Shown here piece after piece: positions 41,801-50,352 of a stretch of 57,421 nt of DNA. Each line of letters begins with the position of its first letter. The stretch's first letter is position 1. This DNA comes from Streptosporangiaceae bacterium (GTDB lineage: Bacteria; Actinomycetota; Actinomycetes; Streptosporangiales; Streptosporangiaceae): the NCBI GenBank assembly GCA_025934375.1, contig JAICYD010000031.1, forward strand, positions 1-57,421, in the 5' to 3' direction. The notes beneath the pieces were generated by a model. That model saw nothing but the letters and a program-made list of their open reading frames with translations, did not search any database and had not been told where the DNA came from. The position numbers and the translations under genes are program-made.

Positions 41801-44407
41801 GACGCCAGCGTGGAGTTCGCCGCGCCGGGCACGCCCACCGAGCACGCCCTCGCCGCGATCTGGGGCGAGTTGCTCCAGGTGGCCGGGCTGGGGATAGACG
41901 ACAACGTCTTCGACCTCGGCGCCCACTCGCTGCTGGCCACCCAGGTGGTCGCGCGGCTGCGCCGGGAATCCGGCCTCCAGGTCGGCGTCATGGACGTGTT
42001 CAAGCACCCGACGATCCGCGAGCTGGCGGCGCTCGCCGACACCCCGGCCGACCGGCGCGGGCCCCGCGAGCTGCTGCACCGGCTCACCCCGGCTCGCGCC
42101 GGGGTGAGCCAGCGGGCGCCGGCCCTCAGCTTCGTATGCGTGCCGTACGGCGGGGGCAGCGCGGTCGTCTACCAGCCGATGGCTGACGCCCTCCCGGACG
42201 GCTGCGCGCTGTGGTCGGTGTCGATCCCCGGCCACGACGTGGGCCTGGATGAGGAAGCGCTGCCGTTCGACGAGCTCGCCGCCGCGTGCGTCACCGAGAT
42301 CCTGGCCAAGGTCGACGGGCCGGTCGCCGTGTACGGGCACTGCGGCGTCGGCTCGGCCCTGGGGGTGGAGATCGCCCGGCGACTGGAGGCCGCCGGGCGC
42401 GAGCTCAGCGCCGTTTACCTGGGCGGGATCTTCCCGTTCGCCCGCCCGAAGGGCCGGCTGATGACGCGGGTGACCGCGATCGTCGAGGCGGAACGGATCC
42501 GGAGCAACCAGCAGTGGGTCAACTGGCTGATCTCGATGGGCGTCGACATGAGCGAGATCGACCCCGCCCAGGCCCGCCGGATCGTGGCGAACATGCGCCG
42601 CGACTCCCGGGAGGCCGAGGAGTACTACACACGCCTGCTCACCACGGGCGCGCGGCGGCTGCACGCCCCGGTGATCACCGTGGTCGGCACCCGGGACCCG
42701 GCGACCGAGTTCTTCCAGGAGCGCTACCGGGAGTGGCACTTCATGACCTCCGCGACGGCGGTGGCGGTCCTGGATGAGGCGGGGCACTTCTTCCTGAAGT
42801 ACCGGGCGGAGGAACTGGCCGAGATCGTCACGACCACGCACCCGGCGATCGCCGGCGACGCGACCAAGGCAGTGTCTACCTCAGGTGTGCCCGCCTCGGC
42901 AGTGCCTGCCTCGGCACTGACCAAGGAGGCGCGCGGGCCAGGCGCCACCTGGTGGCTGCACGGCGTGTCCCGCTCCGAGCGGCCGGTGGCGGCGCCGGGG
43001 CCGCAGCCGAGCTTCAGGCGGTTCTTCCCGGTCGCCGCCAGCCAGCTGGTGTCCGCCGTGGGGTCGGCGATGACCGAGTTCGCCGTCCCGCTCTGGATTT
43101 ACACGACAACCGGGTCGGTGGCCAAGTTCGCCCTGATGGCGGTGGTCGGACTGGTCCCCGGGCTGCTCGCCCTGCCGGTCGCGGGGGCGCTGGTGGACCG
43201 GGCCAGCCGCCGCAAGGTGATGCTGGCCGGCGACACCGCCGCCTGCTCGGTCCAGCTGGCGTTCGGCATACTGCTGTGGACCGGGCACCTGGGCGTCGCC
43301 GGGATCTACCCGCTGCTGGCTTGCCTGTCGGTCGCGCTCACCTTCCAGCGCATCGCCTACATGTCGGCGGTACCGCAACTGGTGCCCAAGCACTCCCTCG
43401 GGCACGCGGTCGGCCTGATGCAGCTGGGCACCGGCACGGCGCAGCTGGTGGTTCCCATCTTCGCGGTGGGCCTGCTGGCCGGCATCGGGCTCGGCGGCAT
43501 CGTCGCCCTGGACATCGCCAGCTACGCGGTCGCGATCGTCACGCTGCTGCTGGTGCGCTTCCCCGCCACCATGGCCTGGCGGCGCCGCGAGTCCCTCATG
43601 GCCGAGATCACCGGCGGGCTGCGTTACTCCCTGGGCCACCGCGGCTTCGTGGGCATGCTGGCGTTCTTCGTGGCGCTGAACATCTTCCTGGCCCCGCTGA
43701 TGCTGATGTTCGGGCCGCTGGTGCTGTCGTTCGCGCACCTCGCCGACGTCGGCCGGGTCTCGGTGGTGGCCGGCGGGGGCGTCCTGGCCGGGGCGGTGGC
43801 CATGATGATCTGGGGCGGCCCGCGCCGCCTGCGGATGCGCGCCGTCTTGCTGGCCGCGCTGGCCGACGGCTGCTTCGCCGCGCTGATCGGCGCGCGCGCC
43901 AGCCTGGTCGTCATCGCCATCGGGGTGTTCGGCATGCTCGCCTGGATCACCGTCCTCAACGGCGTCTACACCACGATCGTGCAGGTCAAGGTGCCGCAGC
44001 GATTCCACGGCCGGGTCTTCGCAATCCAGACGCTCATCGCCTGGTCCGCACTGCCGATCGGATTCGGCCTGGTCGCGCCGAACGCGGCGGGCCTGCTCAA
44101 CCCGCTGCTCGTCAAGGGGGGCGCCCTGGCCTCGACGGTCGGCGGCGTCATCGGCACCGGCCCCGGACGCGGCATCGGGTTCATGTACGTGGCGTTCGGC
44201 CTGGCCATCGCGGCGGTCGCGCTGATCGCCATGCGCGTTCCCGCGCTGGCCCGGTTCGACCGCGAGGTTCCCGACGCCGTCGCCGACGACCTGGTCGGCG
44301 TGCAGGCCCTCCGTGCCGCCGCTGCTTCCCCGGACCTCCCTTCCCCGGGGAAGCAGCGGCCATCCTCCCCCGCCACCCCAACCCAGAAGACGGAGGCGAC
44401 CTCGTGA
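38813..44407 (+). CDS. NRPS C-A-PCP-TE fused to an MFS transporter
   Basis: 1864 residues. [11 protein letters not shown] near 170. [15 protein letters not shown] near 635, [10 protein letters not shown] near 682; specificity residues D-V-W-H-V-S-L-V-D-K, a serine code. [13 protein letters not shown] near 1034. TE about 1085-1345: [14 protein letters not shown], then [11 protein letters not shown] with Cys1177 where Ser is usual, Asp1295 ([10 protein letters not shown]) and His1325 ([11 protein letters not shown]). After a repeat-bearing linker, residues about 1400-1835 are a 12-helix MFS permease ([34 protein letters not shown]), similar to the EntS/MFS_3 exporter group. One polypeptide would thus finish, release and export the peptide at the membrane. 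GTG start at 38813 overlaps the upstream stop (GTGA) with GGAGG upstream. Confidence 0.94.
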   Translation: MTDMDARTGLSPAKQALLAQRLRRGAAAVPRRTIPARPAGEPPPPSHVQEMLWFLEQFAPGTARFTIPVTLRLRGRLDAAALGAALDAVAARHDALRMRYQATWDGRPQVVLAADPTLPLAVSGASDEAAARAAVQEFLAVPLDLAAGPVARALLVRLADDDHVLAIGLHHIAGDGVSVDLLLREVFAQLDGRAPEPPEIGYGDYAAWQRGLPANPADLEFWRDQVAGIEPLDLPADRPRPPERTYDGAACGFTLGREAATALARLGREHGATPFMTMLAGLAALLGRYAGSDDVAVGTPVAGRQEPELDGVIGCFATMLTMRVDLSGDPTFAELLDRVREMSVDALAHQSLSFEQLLPELTLPRDLSRSPLFDVTLTIQNYRSGGIEPPAGLTLEDFRLDAWAARYDLEAYFGDAPDGGMTGLLVYNTGLFEAATIERLSGHLSRLLERVAAQPGLRLPEIDLLTERERRLVVEAWNDTATQYPGPATLHSAIEERAARAPQAVAVRFDGRSLTYAELDTAANRVAGTLRAHGVGAGSVVAVCAERSLELLPGLLGVLKAGAAYLPIDPDYPPDRVAFMLADAAPAAVLTQRRVRPALPVTAVTMFDLDDPGAWTGGGPGYAVTAAVRPDDVAYVIYTSGSTGRPKGVPNTHRGIANRLDWMQRQYQLTPDDVVVQKTPVSFDVSVWELFWPLRCGASLVLAAPGGHKDSAYLRGLIVAEEVTTVHFVPSMLAVFLEEDGAADCRSLRRVVCSGEELPADLARRCVATLPGAGLHNLYGPTEAAVDVSAWHCDPQALAGAARVPIGAPIANTALYVLGPRMAPAPIGVPGELFIGGTGLARGYLNRPALTADRFVPSPFGPPGSRLYRTGDLARWRADGTLEYLGRVDTQVKMHGLRIEPGEIEAALRALPAVRDAAVIVREDRPGDRRLVAYLTPADTDAALDAALDHAAIRAELRKTLPDLIVPGGYVTLAALPLSPNGKLDRRALPPPVTVRDASVEFAAPGTPTEHALAAIWGELLQVAGLGIDDNVFDLGAHSLLATQVVARLRRESGLQVGVMDVFKHPTIRELAALADTPADRRGPRELLHRLTPARAGVSQRAPALSFVCVPYGGGSAVVYQPMADALPDGCALWSVSIPGHDVGLDEEALPFDELAAACVTEILAKVDGPVAVYGHCGVGSALGVEIARRLEAAGRELSAVYLGGIFPFARPKGRLMTRVTAIVEAERIRSNQQWVNWLISMGVDMSEIDPAQARRIVANMRRDSREAEEYYTRLLTTGARRLHAPVITVVGTRDPATEFFQERYREWHFMTSATAVAVLDEAGHFFLKYRAEELAEIVTTTHPAIAGDATKAVSTSGVPASAVPASALTKEARGPGATWWLHGVSRSERPVAAPGPQPSFRRFFPVAASQLVSAVGSAMTEFAVPLWIYTTTGSVAKFALMAVVGLVPGLLALPVAGALVDRASRRKVMLAGDTAACSVQLAFGILLWTGHLGVAGIYPLLACLSVALTFQRIAYMSAVPQLVPKHSLGHAVGLMQLGTGTAQLVVPIFAVGLLAGIGLGGIVALDIASYAVAIVTLLLVRFPATMAWRRRESLMAEITGGLRYSLGHRGFVGMLAFFVALNIFLAPLMLMFGPLVLSFAHLADVGRVSVVAGGGVLAGAVAMMIWGGPRRLRMRAVLLAALADGCFAALIGARASLVVIAIGVFGMLAWITVLNGVYTTIVQVKVPQRFHGRVFAIQTLIAWSALPIGFGLVAPNAAGLLNPLLVKGGALASTVGGVIGTGPGRGIGFMYVAFGLAIAAVALIAMRVPALARFDREVPDAVADDLVGVQALRAAAASPDLPSPGKQRPSSPATPTQKTEATS

Positions 44408-44712
44408 CCGAATCCGAGGACATGCAGCAATCTCCCGGGGGGACGACCCCGCGGAGCATCATCCGTACCCCCCGGGGCATGCCCGATGAGAAGCCCCCCG
44501 TATCGGACATGCAGCAGGTGGTCATCAACGACGAGGACCAGTACTCGCTGTGGCCCCGCGACGCCCAGCCGCCGGCCGGCTGGCGCCCCGTGGGGTTCAC
44601 CGGCACCAGGCAGGAGTGCCTGGACCACGTCGACGCGGTGTGGACCGACATGCGGCCCCGCAGTGCCAGGGAGCACAGTGCCAGAGAGCACAGTGTCAGG
44701 GAGCAGGCGTGA
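44404..44712 (+). CDS. MbtH-like protein
   Basis: 102 residues; helps adenylation domains fold and work. The core (about residues 37-88) has QQVVINDEDQYSLWP, PPAGWRPVGFTG, ECLDHVDAVWTDMRP, matching MbtH including the conserved tryptophans. It carries an unusual 35-residue N-terminal lead and a C-terminal tail of three REHSA/REHSV/REQA repeats from a 15-bp array. The GTG at 44404 overlaps the upstream stop (GTGA) with GGAGG 7 nt before it. Likely partners are the three A domains encoded just upstream. Confidence 0.95.
   Translation: MTESEDMQQSPGGTTPRSIIRTPRGMPDEKPPVSDMQQVVINDEDQYSLWPRDAQPPAGWRPVGFTGTRQECLDHVDAVWTDMRPRSAREHSAREHSVREQA
44661..44705 (+). repeat. 15-bp tandem array in the mbtH-like tail
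   Basis: Three 15-bp units: CAGTGCCAGGGAGCA, CAGTGCCAGAGAGCA, CAGTGTCAGGGAGCA. They encode the charged tail and also supply the GGGAG that serves as ribosome binding site for the next gene. Confidence 0.92.
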
Positions 44713-44972
44713 TGACCGACCCCGCGCAGGTCAAGCTGGAACTGGCCGACATGATCGCCGCGGCCTCTGACGGGATGGTCAGCGCCGCCGACGTGCTGGC
44801 GGCCAGGCACCCGCTATCGGCGCTCGGCCTCACCTCCCTGGCCCGCATCCGGCTCATCGACACGATCGAGGATTCCTTCGGGGTGGACCTTGACCTCGAC
44901 GAGGACCTGTCGTCCTTCGAGCACGTCGACGCGCTCGCGGCCCGCCTGGCGGACCTGCTGGCCGCCCAGTGA
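44712..44972 (+). CDS. Free-standing acyl/peptidyl carrier protein
   Basis: 86 residues, a four-helix carrier. The phosphopantetheine site is in LSALGLTSLARIRLIDTIED (Ser near residue 41), followed by FGVDLDLDEDLSSFEHVDAL. The acidic surface is typical of carriers. Its ATG overlaps the MbtH stop (TGATG), with GGGAG from the upstream repeat array at suitable distance. As the only free carrier in the operon, it is the best acceptor for the acid activated by the stand-alone AMP ligase and the likely donor to C1 of the NRPS or to the free condensation domain encoded next. Confidence 0.92.
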   Translation: MTDPAQVKLELADMIAAASDGMVSAADVLAARHPLSALGLTSLARIRLIDTIEDSFGVDLDLDEDLSSFEHVDALAARLADLLAAQ

Positions 44973-46312
44973 CAGAGACGCCAGCGACCATGACGCCAGC
45001 GACCGTGGCGTTCCGCGGGGCGCGCGCTGGCGAGGCCCCGCTCACCTGGGGGCAGCGGCTCATGTGGCGGGCCGTCCACCTGATGGGCCCCAGCCAGTCC
45101 TTCCTCAACTGCCCCTGGGTGCTGCCGGTCTACGGGCGGCCTGACCTCGCAGCGGTGCTCGACGGGCTGCGCGCGCTAATCGAACGGCACGAGAGCCTGC
45201 GGACCACGTTCGCCGACACCCCGGGCGGGCCGGTGCAGCGGGTGGCGCGCGACGGCGAGCTCACCGTGCCGCTCGTCGACGCGGGCGCCGAGCGGCCCCT
45301 GGCGGCGGCCGAACGGCTGGCCGGCGAGCTGGGCCGGGCGGTCTTCGCGCACGAGCGGGAGTGGCCGCTGCATGCCACCATCGTCACCCGGAACGGCCGG
45401 CCGGCGGCGCTGGCCCTCGCCTTCACCCACCTCGCGGTGGACTACCATGCGCTGGCCCTGCTGTCGGCGGACTGGCGGCGGCTGCTGCGCGGCGAGCGGC
45501 TGGCGCCCCCGCCGTGGCAACCCATGGACCAGGCCGGGCTGGAGCAGACCGAGCCGTTCCAGGCCCGCTCGGCCCGGGCTATCCGGTACTGGCGGTCGGT
45601 GCTTGAGGACGTCCCGCTGGAGGTGTTCGACCACCCGCCCGGCGAGCCCGAGGAACCCCGGTTCATCGAGGTCGGCATGGAGTCGGTCGCGCTGGCCGCC
45701 GCGGCCGCCCGGCTGGCGCAGCGGTGGACGATCAGCACGACCAGCGTGCTGCTGGCCGCCTGCGCCACCGAGCTGGCCACCGTAAGCGATCGCCCGCGAG
45801 CGGTCATGCAGCTGGTGCACAGCAACCGGCGCGATCCGCGCACCCAGGCCATGGTCGGCACCGTCGGGCAAGATGGCCTGTTCGTGCTCGACCTGCCCGG
45901 CACGGACTTCGCCGCCACCTGCCAGGCGGCGCACCGCGCGGCCCTGACGGCCTATCGCAACGCGCACTACGACCCGGCCGCGATGACGGCCATGCGGCAG
46001 GAGATCGGCCTGCTGCGCGGCCGGGAACCGGACCTGGACGCGTTCGTCAACGACCGCCGCGACGGCGCCGGGTGGCCGGCCCTGCCCGCGCTCGCCCCCG
46101 GCGCGGACCTGGCCCCGCTGACCAGCCAGACCCGGACGTACGTGACCAACGCGTGGCCGGGCGTGCGCTTCAAGGTGTTCTTCACCGTGGGCACCGCGCC
46201 CGGCACCGGGGAGCTCAGCCTGATCATCGACACCGCGTACCTGTCCCGTGACAAGGCGGTGTCGATGCTGCTTGACATCGAGGCGATGCTGGTCCGCGGC
46301 GCGGCCGGGTAA
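44969..46312 (+). CDS. Free-standing condensation-domain protein with altered active-site motif
   Basis: 447 residues, one condensation fold. N-terminal LTWGQRLMWRAVHLM and ALIERHESLRTTF are the C1-C2 motifs. The HHxxxDG motif reads THLAVDYHA (about residues 150-158): the first His is Thr and the Gly is Tyr, but the second (catalytic) His and the Asp remain. Late motifs LVHSNRRDPRTQAMVGTVGQ and KVFFTVG fit the family. It may transfer the acyl group from the free carrier, make an ester or amide with a small acceptor, or have lost activity. GTG start at 44969 overlaps the carrier stop (GTGA), so translation is coupled. Last gene of the operon; the symporter frame overlaps it antisense. Confidence 0.9.
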   Translation: MTETPATMTPATVAFRGARAGEAPLTWGQRLMWRAVHLMGPSQSFLNCPWVLPVYGRPDLAAVLDGLRALIERHESLRTTFADTPGGPVQRVARDGELTVPLVDAGAERPLAAAERLAGELGRAVFAHEREWPLHATIVTRNGRPAALALAFTHLAVDYHALALLSADWRRLLRGERLAPPPWQPMDQAGLEQTEPFQARSARAIRYWRSVLEDVPLEVFDHPPGEPEEPRFIEVGMESVALAAAAARLAQRWTISTTSVLLAACATELATVSDRPRAVMQLVHSNRRDPRTQAMVGTVGQDGLFVLDLPGTDFAATCQAAHRAALTAYRNAHYDPAAMTAMRQEIGLLRGREPDLDAFVNDRRDGAGWPALPALAPGADLAPLTSQTRTYVTNAWPGVRFKVFFTVGTAPGTGELSLIIDTAYLSRDKAVSMLLDIEAMLVRGAAG

Positions 46313-48034
46313 CGGGCGCTGGGTTTGCCTGATGAGCGCCTCGGGCAAGTGCATGCGCAGCATCACCTGGCTGACATTGGCGGGGACGGTCCGCTGGGTG
46401 AGCAGCGATACGACGGTCATCACGCCGAACGCCAGCGGGACCGTCCAGATTGCCGGCTGGGCGAGAAGCAGCGCCCCCCAGCCCCTGGCCGCCGCGCCGA
46501 GCATCGTCGCGATGATAGCCGCCAGGCAAGACCCGCCGCCTATCACGATGCCCGCCGTGGCGCCGATCCGGGTGAGGCGCCGCCACCAGATGCCGAGCAC
46601 CATCAACGGGCAGAACGACGACGCCGCGATGGCGAAGGCCCACCCCACCAGGAGGGCCAGCGAGAAGCGGCCGACCAGCAGCGCGGCAATGGTCGCGACC
46701 ACGCCCGCGCTGATCGCGCACCAGCGGAACGCGTTAACCCCGCGGTTCAGGAAATCGTGCGACAGCGCGCCGGCCACGCTGACCAGCAGGCCGGACGAGG
46801 TGGACAGGAAGGCGGCGAAGGCCCCCGCGGCGACGAGCGCGGCCAGCAGCTCGCCAGGCAGCCCGGGCAGCAGCAGCGACGGCAGCGCGAGGACGATGCT
46901 GTCGGAGTCACCGGACAGGTAAAGCTGGGGCGCCTGCATCCGGGTCAGCACCGCGAGCACCGTCGGGAACAGGTAGAAGGTACTCAGCAGCAGGACCACG
47001 ATCAACGTGGTCCGCCTGGCCGCCTCGCCGTCCGGGTTGGTGTAGAAGCGCACCAGGATGTGCGGAAGCCCGATCGCGCCGAAGAACGTGGCGATGATGA
47101 CCCCGTACGTCGCCGCCAGGGGGTGGGCGCCGCTGGTGCCCGAGGTCAGGAACGGGGAATCCCACGATTGCCCCGAAGGCGGTGCCATGGCCAGGCTGAC
47201 CGGGACGGGAGCACCAGCGGCGAAGCCGATCCGCGTGCCCGCGCTGGCGACGTGGCGGCATGCGCACAGGCGCACCGCCTGGCCGCTCAGCGGGCGCTGA
47301 TCGAGGAGGCCGGTCACGGTGGCCTCCGCCGGGCGCGTAAGGGTGAAGCCGGTCGCCTGGGGCGTGGTAACGACGGTGGCGTGAGTGAAGACCGGGGAGC
47401 GATCGGGGGTCAGGTTAACGCTGGAGCCGTGCCTGATCGCGAGCAGCAGCACGAGCGCCGGGATACCGATCGCGCACAGCTTCAGCCAGTACTGAAAGCA
47501 TTGGACGAAGGTGATTCCCTTCATCCCGCCCATCGCGATGTTGCAGCTCACGACCACGCCGAGCGTTGCCGCGCCGACCCAGTAGGGGACGCCGAGCACC
47601 CACTGCAGCGTGATGCCAGCGCCCTTCATCTGCGGCAGCAGGTAGAACCAGCCGATGACCAAGACGAGCGCGGTCGCCGTCTGGCGCAAGCCGCGAGACC
47701 CCAGTCGGCCGACCGCGAAATCGGGGATCGTGTACGCGCCGAAACGCCGCAGCGGCGCCGCCACCAGCAGTAGCAGGACCAGGTAGCCGGCGGTGTAGCC
47801 AACTGAGTACCACAGTGCCCCCAGGCCCTGCGAGACGACCAGCCCGGCAATGCCGAGGAAGGAGGCGGCCGACAAGTACTCACCGGAGATGGCGGCCGCG
47901 TTGAGCGCTGGCGGAACCTGGCGCGCGGCGACCATGAAGTCGTCCGGCGTCCGGGCCACCCTGATGCCGCGCGCACCCACCATGATCGTCAGCAGCGTGA
48001 CGAACGCGATCGCGCCGATGGCAGCGTCAGGCAT
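45176..48034 (-). CDS. Sodium/solute symporter (ActP/MctC-like) with antisense run-on C-terminus
   Basis: About 575 residues are recognisable as an SSS-family carrier for acetate, pyruvate or similar acids. Marks include ARTPDDFMVAARQVPPALNA near the start, AISGEYLSAASFLGIAGLV, GYTAGYLVLLLLVA, IPDFAVGRLGSRGLRQTAT, GAIGLPHILVRFYTNPDG, and FAAFLSTSSGLLVSVAGALS. The family usually ends soon after a VSLLTQRTVPANV-type stretch and HxPE; here that point is near 46310. No stop occurs there, and the frame continues about 380 codons antisense through the condensation-domain gene in Arg/Gly/Gln-rich, non-membrane sequence. The ATG at 48034 overlaps the DUF485 stop by 8 nt. The DUF485-symporter pair is the usual acetate permease arrangement. 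Confidence 0.85.
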   Translation of the reverse strand: MPDAAIGAIAFVTLLTIMVGARGIRVARTPDDFMVAARQVPPALNAAAISGEYLSAASFLGIAGLVVSQGLGALWYSVGYTAGYLVLLLLVAAPLRRFGAYTIPDFAVGRLGSRGLRQTATALVLVIGWFYLLPQMKGAGITLQWVLGVPYWVGAATLGVVVSCNIAMGGMKGITFVQCFQYWLKLCAIGIPALVLLLAIRHGSSVNLTPDRSPVFTHATVVTTPQATGFTLTRPAEATVTGLLDQRPLSGQAVRLCACRHVASAGTRIGFAAGAPVPVSLAMAPPSGQSWDSPFLTSGTSGAHPLAATYGVIIATFFGAIGLPHILVRFYTNPDGEAARRTTLIVVLLLSTFYLFPTVLAVLTRMQAPQLYLSGDSDSIVLALPSLLLPGLPGELLAALVAAGAFAAFLSTSSGLLVSVAGALSHDFLNRGVNAFRWCAISAGVVATIAALLVGRFSLALLVGWAFAIAASSFCPLMVLGIWWRRLTRIGATAGIVIGGGSCLAAIIATMLGAAARGWGALLLAQPAIWTVPLAFGVMTVVSLLTQRTVPANVSQVMLRMHLPEALIRQTQRPLPGRAADQHRLDVKQHRHRLVTGQVRGVDDQAELPGAGRGAHGEEHLEAHARPRVGHVRPGLAGQRGQVRAGGERGQGRPPGAVAAVVDERVQVRFPAAQQADLLPHGRHRGRVVVRVAIGRQGRAVRRLAGGGEVRAGQVEHEQAILPDGADHGLGARIAPVAVHQLHDRSRAIAYGGQLGGAGGQQHAGRADRPPLRQPGGRGGQRDRLHADLDEPGFLGLAGRVVEHLQRDVLKHRPPVPDSPGRAGLERLGLLQPGLVHGLPRRGRQPLAAQQPPPVRRQQGQRMVVHREVGEGEGQRRRPAVPGDDGGMQRPLPLVREDRPAQLAGQPFGRRQGPLGARVDERHGELAVARHPLHRPARGVGERGPQALVPFD

Positions 48035-48437
48035 CGGGCCGCCGGCTCGCCGGATCGACAAGGTCAGTGAACCGGACCTCCAGTTGCCGCGCCTGACGGT
48101 TGTAGAACCAGCCGACCGCGAGGAACACGGGGTAGAACGCGAAGCCGAGCACGATCAAGGTGAGCGGGACCCCGGCCACGGTGATCCTGGTGACCGCCGG
48201 CGCCATGGCCGCGATGACCGGGAACGACGCGGTCACCGTGAGTGCGAGCGTCAGGCACATCAGGGACAGGCCAAGTTGCGCGCGGACGAACGACCTGGCG
48301 AACAGGCGTCCGCAACTCGTATCGTCTCGCAGGTCGCTTAGCTCGGGAACCTCGTGCTGGACAAGTACCTGATCAGGCCGCCAGACAACGCGCTGCCGGC
48401 CTGCCTGCGCCGCGGGCCCGCCGCCGGATTCGGGCAC
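48027..48437 (-). CDS. DUF485-family membrane protein
   Basis: 136 residues. Two hydrophobic segments (about 50-75 and 85-110) are followed by GWFYNRQARQLEVRFTDLVD, the usual DUF485 ending. The family is encoded with ActP-like symporters and is probably an accessory subunit. The start is GTG 48437, with GGAG 6 nt upstream; no other start codon occurs before the first membrane helix. This makes the gene overlap the LytTR regulator by 100 bases, a longer overlap than elsewhere in the operon. The first 25 residues have no family likeness. Confidence 0.83.
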   Translation of the reverse strand: MPESGGGPAAQAGRQRVVWRPDQVLVQHEVPELSDLRDDTSCGRLFARSFVRAQLGLSLMCLTLALTVTASFPVIAAMAPAVTRITVAGVPLTLIVLGFAFYPVFLAVGWFYNRQARQLEVRFTDLVDPASRRPDA

Positions 48438-49183
48438 GGTAAGCTCCGTCGTCCGGCGCGGAGGATCCGGTCCCGGACGTCGCGCACGTGGCGGCGGCTT
48501 ACCGGCAGGGAATGGCCGTCGATCGTCACGGCATGAACGCCATTAGTTACCGAGAATTCGGTGATGTGCCTGACCTGCACGAGAAAGCCACGGTGTATGC
48601 GGATGAACCCGTATGCCGACCACCGTTCCTCCAGGTGAGAAATCGGAATGCGCACCAGGTAAGCATTGCCGTCGGCGGTGTGCAGCCGCACGTAATCTCC
48701 CTCGGCTTCCGCCCAGCGGACGTTCTCGCGCGCGATCAATCTCGTGCGCCCGGCTATCTCAACCGGGATCGTTGCCGACGGGTCGTCGCCCGGCGAATCT
48801 GGCTGATCCGGTGAGCGCCCGAGGGCGCGCCCCAGGGCAGTGCGCAGGCGTTCGCGTGATACTGGCTTGAGCAGGTAGTCACACGCTCCGATGTCGAAGG
48901 CGCGAACCGCGTACTCCTCGAAGGCGGTAACGAAGACGATGGCCGGCGGCGTAGCGAACTTGCGCAGCACATTGCCAAGCTCGATGCCGTTAAGCACGGG
49001 CATCCTTACATCTATGAAAACGACGTCGTAAGAGCGCTCCTGGAGGTAACGGAATGCGTCGCTTGAATTCTGCACCGCATCCACCGGCGCGAGCGAGAAC
49101 CCGCGCAGGAGGTAGCTCAGCTCGTCCCTGGCTGGCGCCTCGTCGTCGATGACCAGCGCGGATGCGGTGTGTGGGTGGCTCAT
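48338..49183 (-). CDS. LytTR-family response regulator
   Basis: 281 residues. Receiver domain about 8-120: ALVIDDEAPARDELSYLL, phosphoacceptor Asp in VVFIDVRMPVLNG (near 57), and FVTAFEEYAVRAFDIGACDY with LLKPVSRERL. LytTR DNA-binding domain about 140-240: RENVRWAEAEGDYVRLHTAD, RIPISHLEERW, FIRIHRGFLVQVRHI. Its ATG overlaps the kinase stop (ATGA), and its end overlaps the DUF485 gene. By analogy with YpdAB and BtsSR, which sense pyruvate and control transporters, it probably controls the symporter and perhaps satP-acs. Binding sites were not identified. Confidence 0.93.
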   Translation of the reverse strand: MSHPHTASALVIDDEAPARDELSYLLRGFSLAPVDAVQNSSDAFRYLQERSYDVVFIDVRMPVLNGIELGNVLRKFATPPAIVFVTAFEEYAVRAFDIGACDYLLKPVSRERLRTALGRALGRSPDQPDSPGDDPSATIPVEIAGRTRLIARENVRWAEAEGDYVRLHTADGNAYLVRIPISHLEERWSAYGFIRIHRGFLVQVRHITEFSVTNGVHAVTIDGHSLPVSRRHVRDVRDRILRAGRRSLPCPNPAAGPRRRQAGSALSGGLIRYLSSTRFPS

Positions 49184-50352
49184 GGCCCGCTCACCGCCGT
49201 GCAGGACTTGGGCAGGCGCAGCGTGACCTTCGTCCCCGCGCCGACCCCGGTCTCTATTGTCAGCCCGTGGTCGTTGCCGAAGGTGGCCCGCAGCCGCTCG
49301 TCAACGTTGCGCAGCCCGACAGAATGGCCGCCGGTTCGCCCCGCGAGCACGTCCGCTAGCTGACCGGGATCAACGCCGGCACCGTAGTCCTCGATCGTGA
49401 CGATAGCCTCGTGACCGCCGTCTTCCGCGGAAATCTCCAGCCTGGCGGTTCCGGTGAGCCGCTCCAGGCCATGCCGGATGGCATTTTCCACCAATGGCTG
49501 CAGTACTAGCGATGGCAGCCTCACCGGGAGGACCTCAGGAGCTACTCGCAGGCTGACCGCGAGGCGGTCGCCGAAACGCGCGCGCTCGAGCTCCAGGTAG
49601 GTATCCACGAAACGCAATTCCTCGGCGAGGGTGGCGTACTGGCTATGCTCTCGGAAGGACCACCGGATAAACTCCGCGAAACCGACGAGAAGGTCCCTGG
49701 CCCGCTCTGGATCAGACCGTACGAACGACTCGATGGCGGTAAGCGCGTTGTAGACGAAATGGGGGCTGATCTGGGCCCGCAGGAAGTTCAGCTTGGCCTG
49801 GACCGTCCGGGTGCGGGAAGCGTCGAGCTCAGCCAGCGCGAGGTGCGTGGAGACGAACCTCGCGACCTCGGCCGTGGTCCGCATCAGGGCCGCGTCGGCG
49901 GATGGGCCGAGCGCCGCGAGCGCTCCGATGACCACCCCGTCGACGGCGATCGGCACGGCGACGCCGGCCCGCATCAGGCAATCACCGCCGTGCGCGCAGC
50001 CAAGGTCGGACGCGGACAGCAACTGTGCGTGCCCGGAGGTCACCACGCCGCGCAAGTGACTGGCGAGCGCCTCGGCGTGCCGGTCCGATCCATGGCAGGC
50101 GAGCAGGCTCACCTGGTCGGCGATGGCCACCGTCGGGGTACCGAGAAGCTGGCGCAGGCTCGGCGCGGCCTTGACCGCGGTGTCGTGCGTCAAGCCACCG
50201 CGCAGCACGGAGACGGCCTGGCTGGCCGTGTGCAGCACCTCGTACGTAGCCCGCTGCGGCGTGCCGACGCGGCGCGAGCTTCGCTTCCAGAACAGCACTG
50301 CGCATGGCAGCGCGGCGGCAACCGGAACGAGCACGATGATAAGGACCGGCAT
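49180..50352 (-). CDS. LytS-type sensor histidine kinase
   Basis: About 390 residues. One N-terminal membrane helix (MPVLIIVLVPVAAALPCAVLF), a GAF-like sensor (about 35-170, with a CHGSDRH and GCAHGGDCLM cysteine cluster), then the His_kinase core: LNFLRAQISPHFVYNALTAI with the phospho-His, ELRFVDTYLELERARF, and the ATPase N box LVLQPLVENAIRHGLERL. ATG 50352 is chosen because the membrane helix starts there; a GTG at 50424 adds 24 residues. Neither has a clear Shine-Dalgarno. The cysteines in the GAF region may bind metal or sense redox; this is inference. It is divergent from satP. Confidence 0.9.
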   Translation of the reverse strand: MPVLIIVLVPVAAALPCAVLFWKRSSRRVGTPQRATYEVLHTASQAVSVLRGGLTHDTAVKAAPSLRQLLGTPTVAIADQVSLLACHGSDRHAEALASHLRGVVTSGHAQLLSASDLGCAHGGDCLMRAGVAVPIAVDGVVIGALAALGPSADAALMRTTAEVARFVSTHLALAELDASRTRTVQAKLNFLRAQISPHFVYNALTAIESFVRSDPERARDLLVGFAEFIRWSFREHSQYATLAEELRFVDTYLELERARFGDRLAVSLRVAPEVLPVRLPSLVLQPLVENAIRHGLERLTGTARLEISAEDGGHEAIVTIEDYGAGVDPGQLADVLAGRTGGHSVGLRNVDERLRATFGNDHGLTIETGVGAGTKVTLRLPKSCTAVSGP

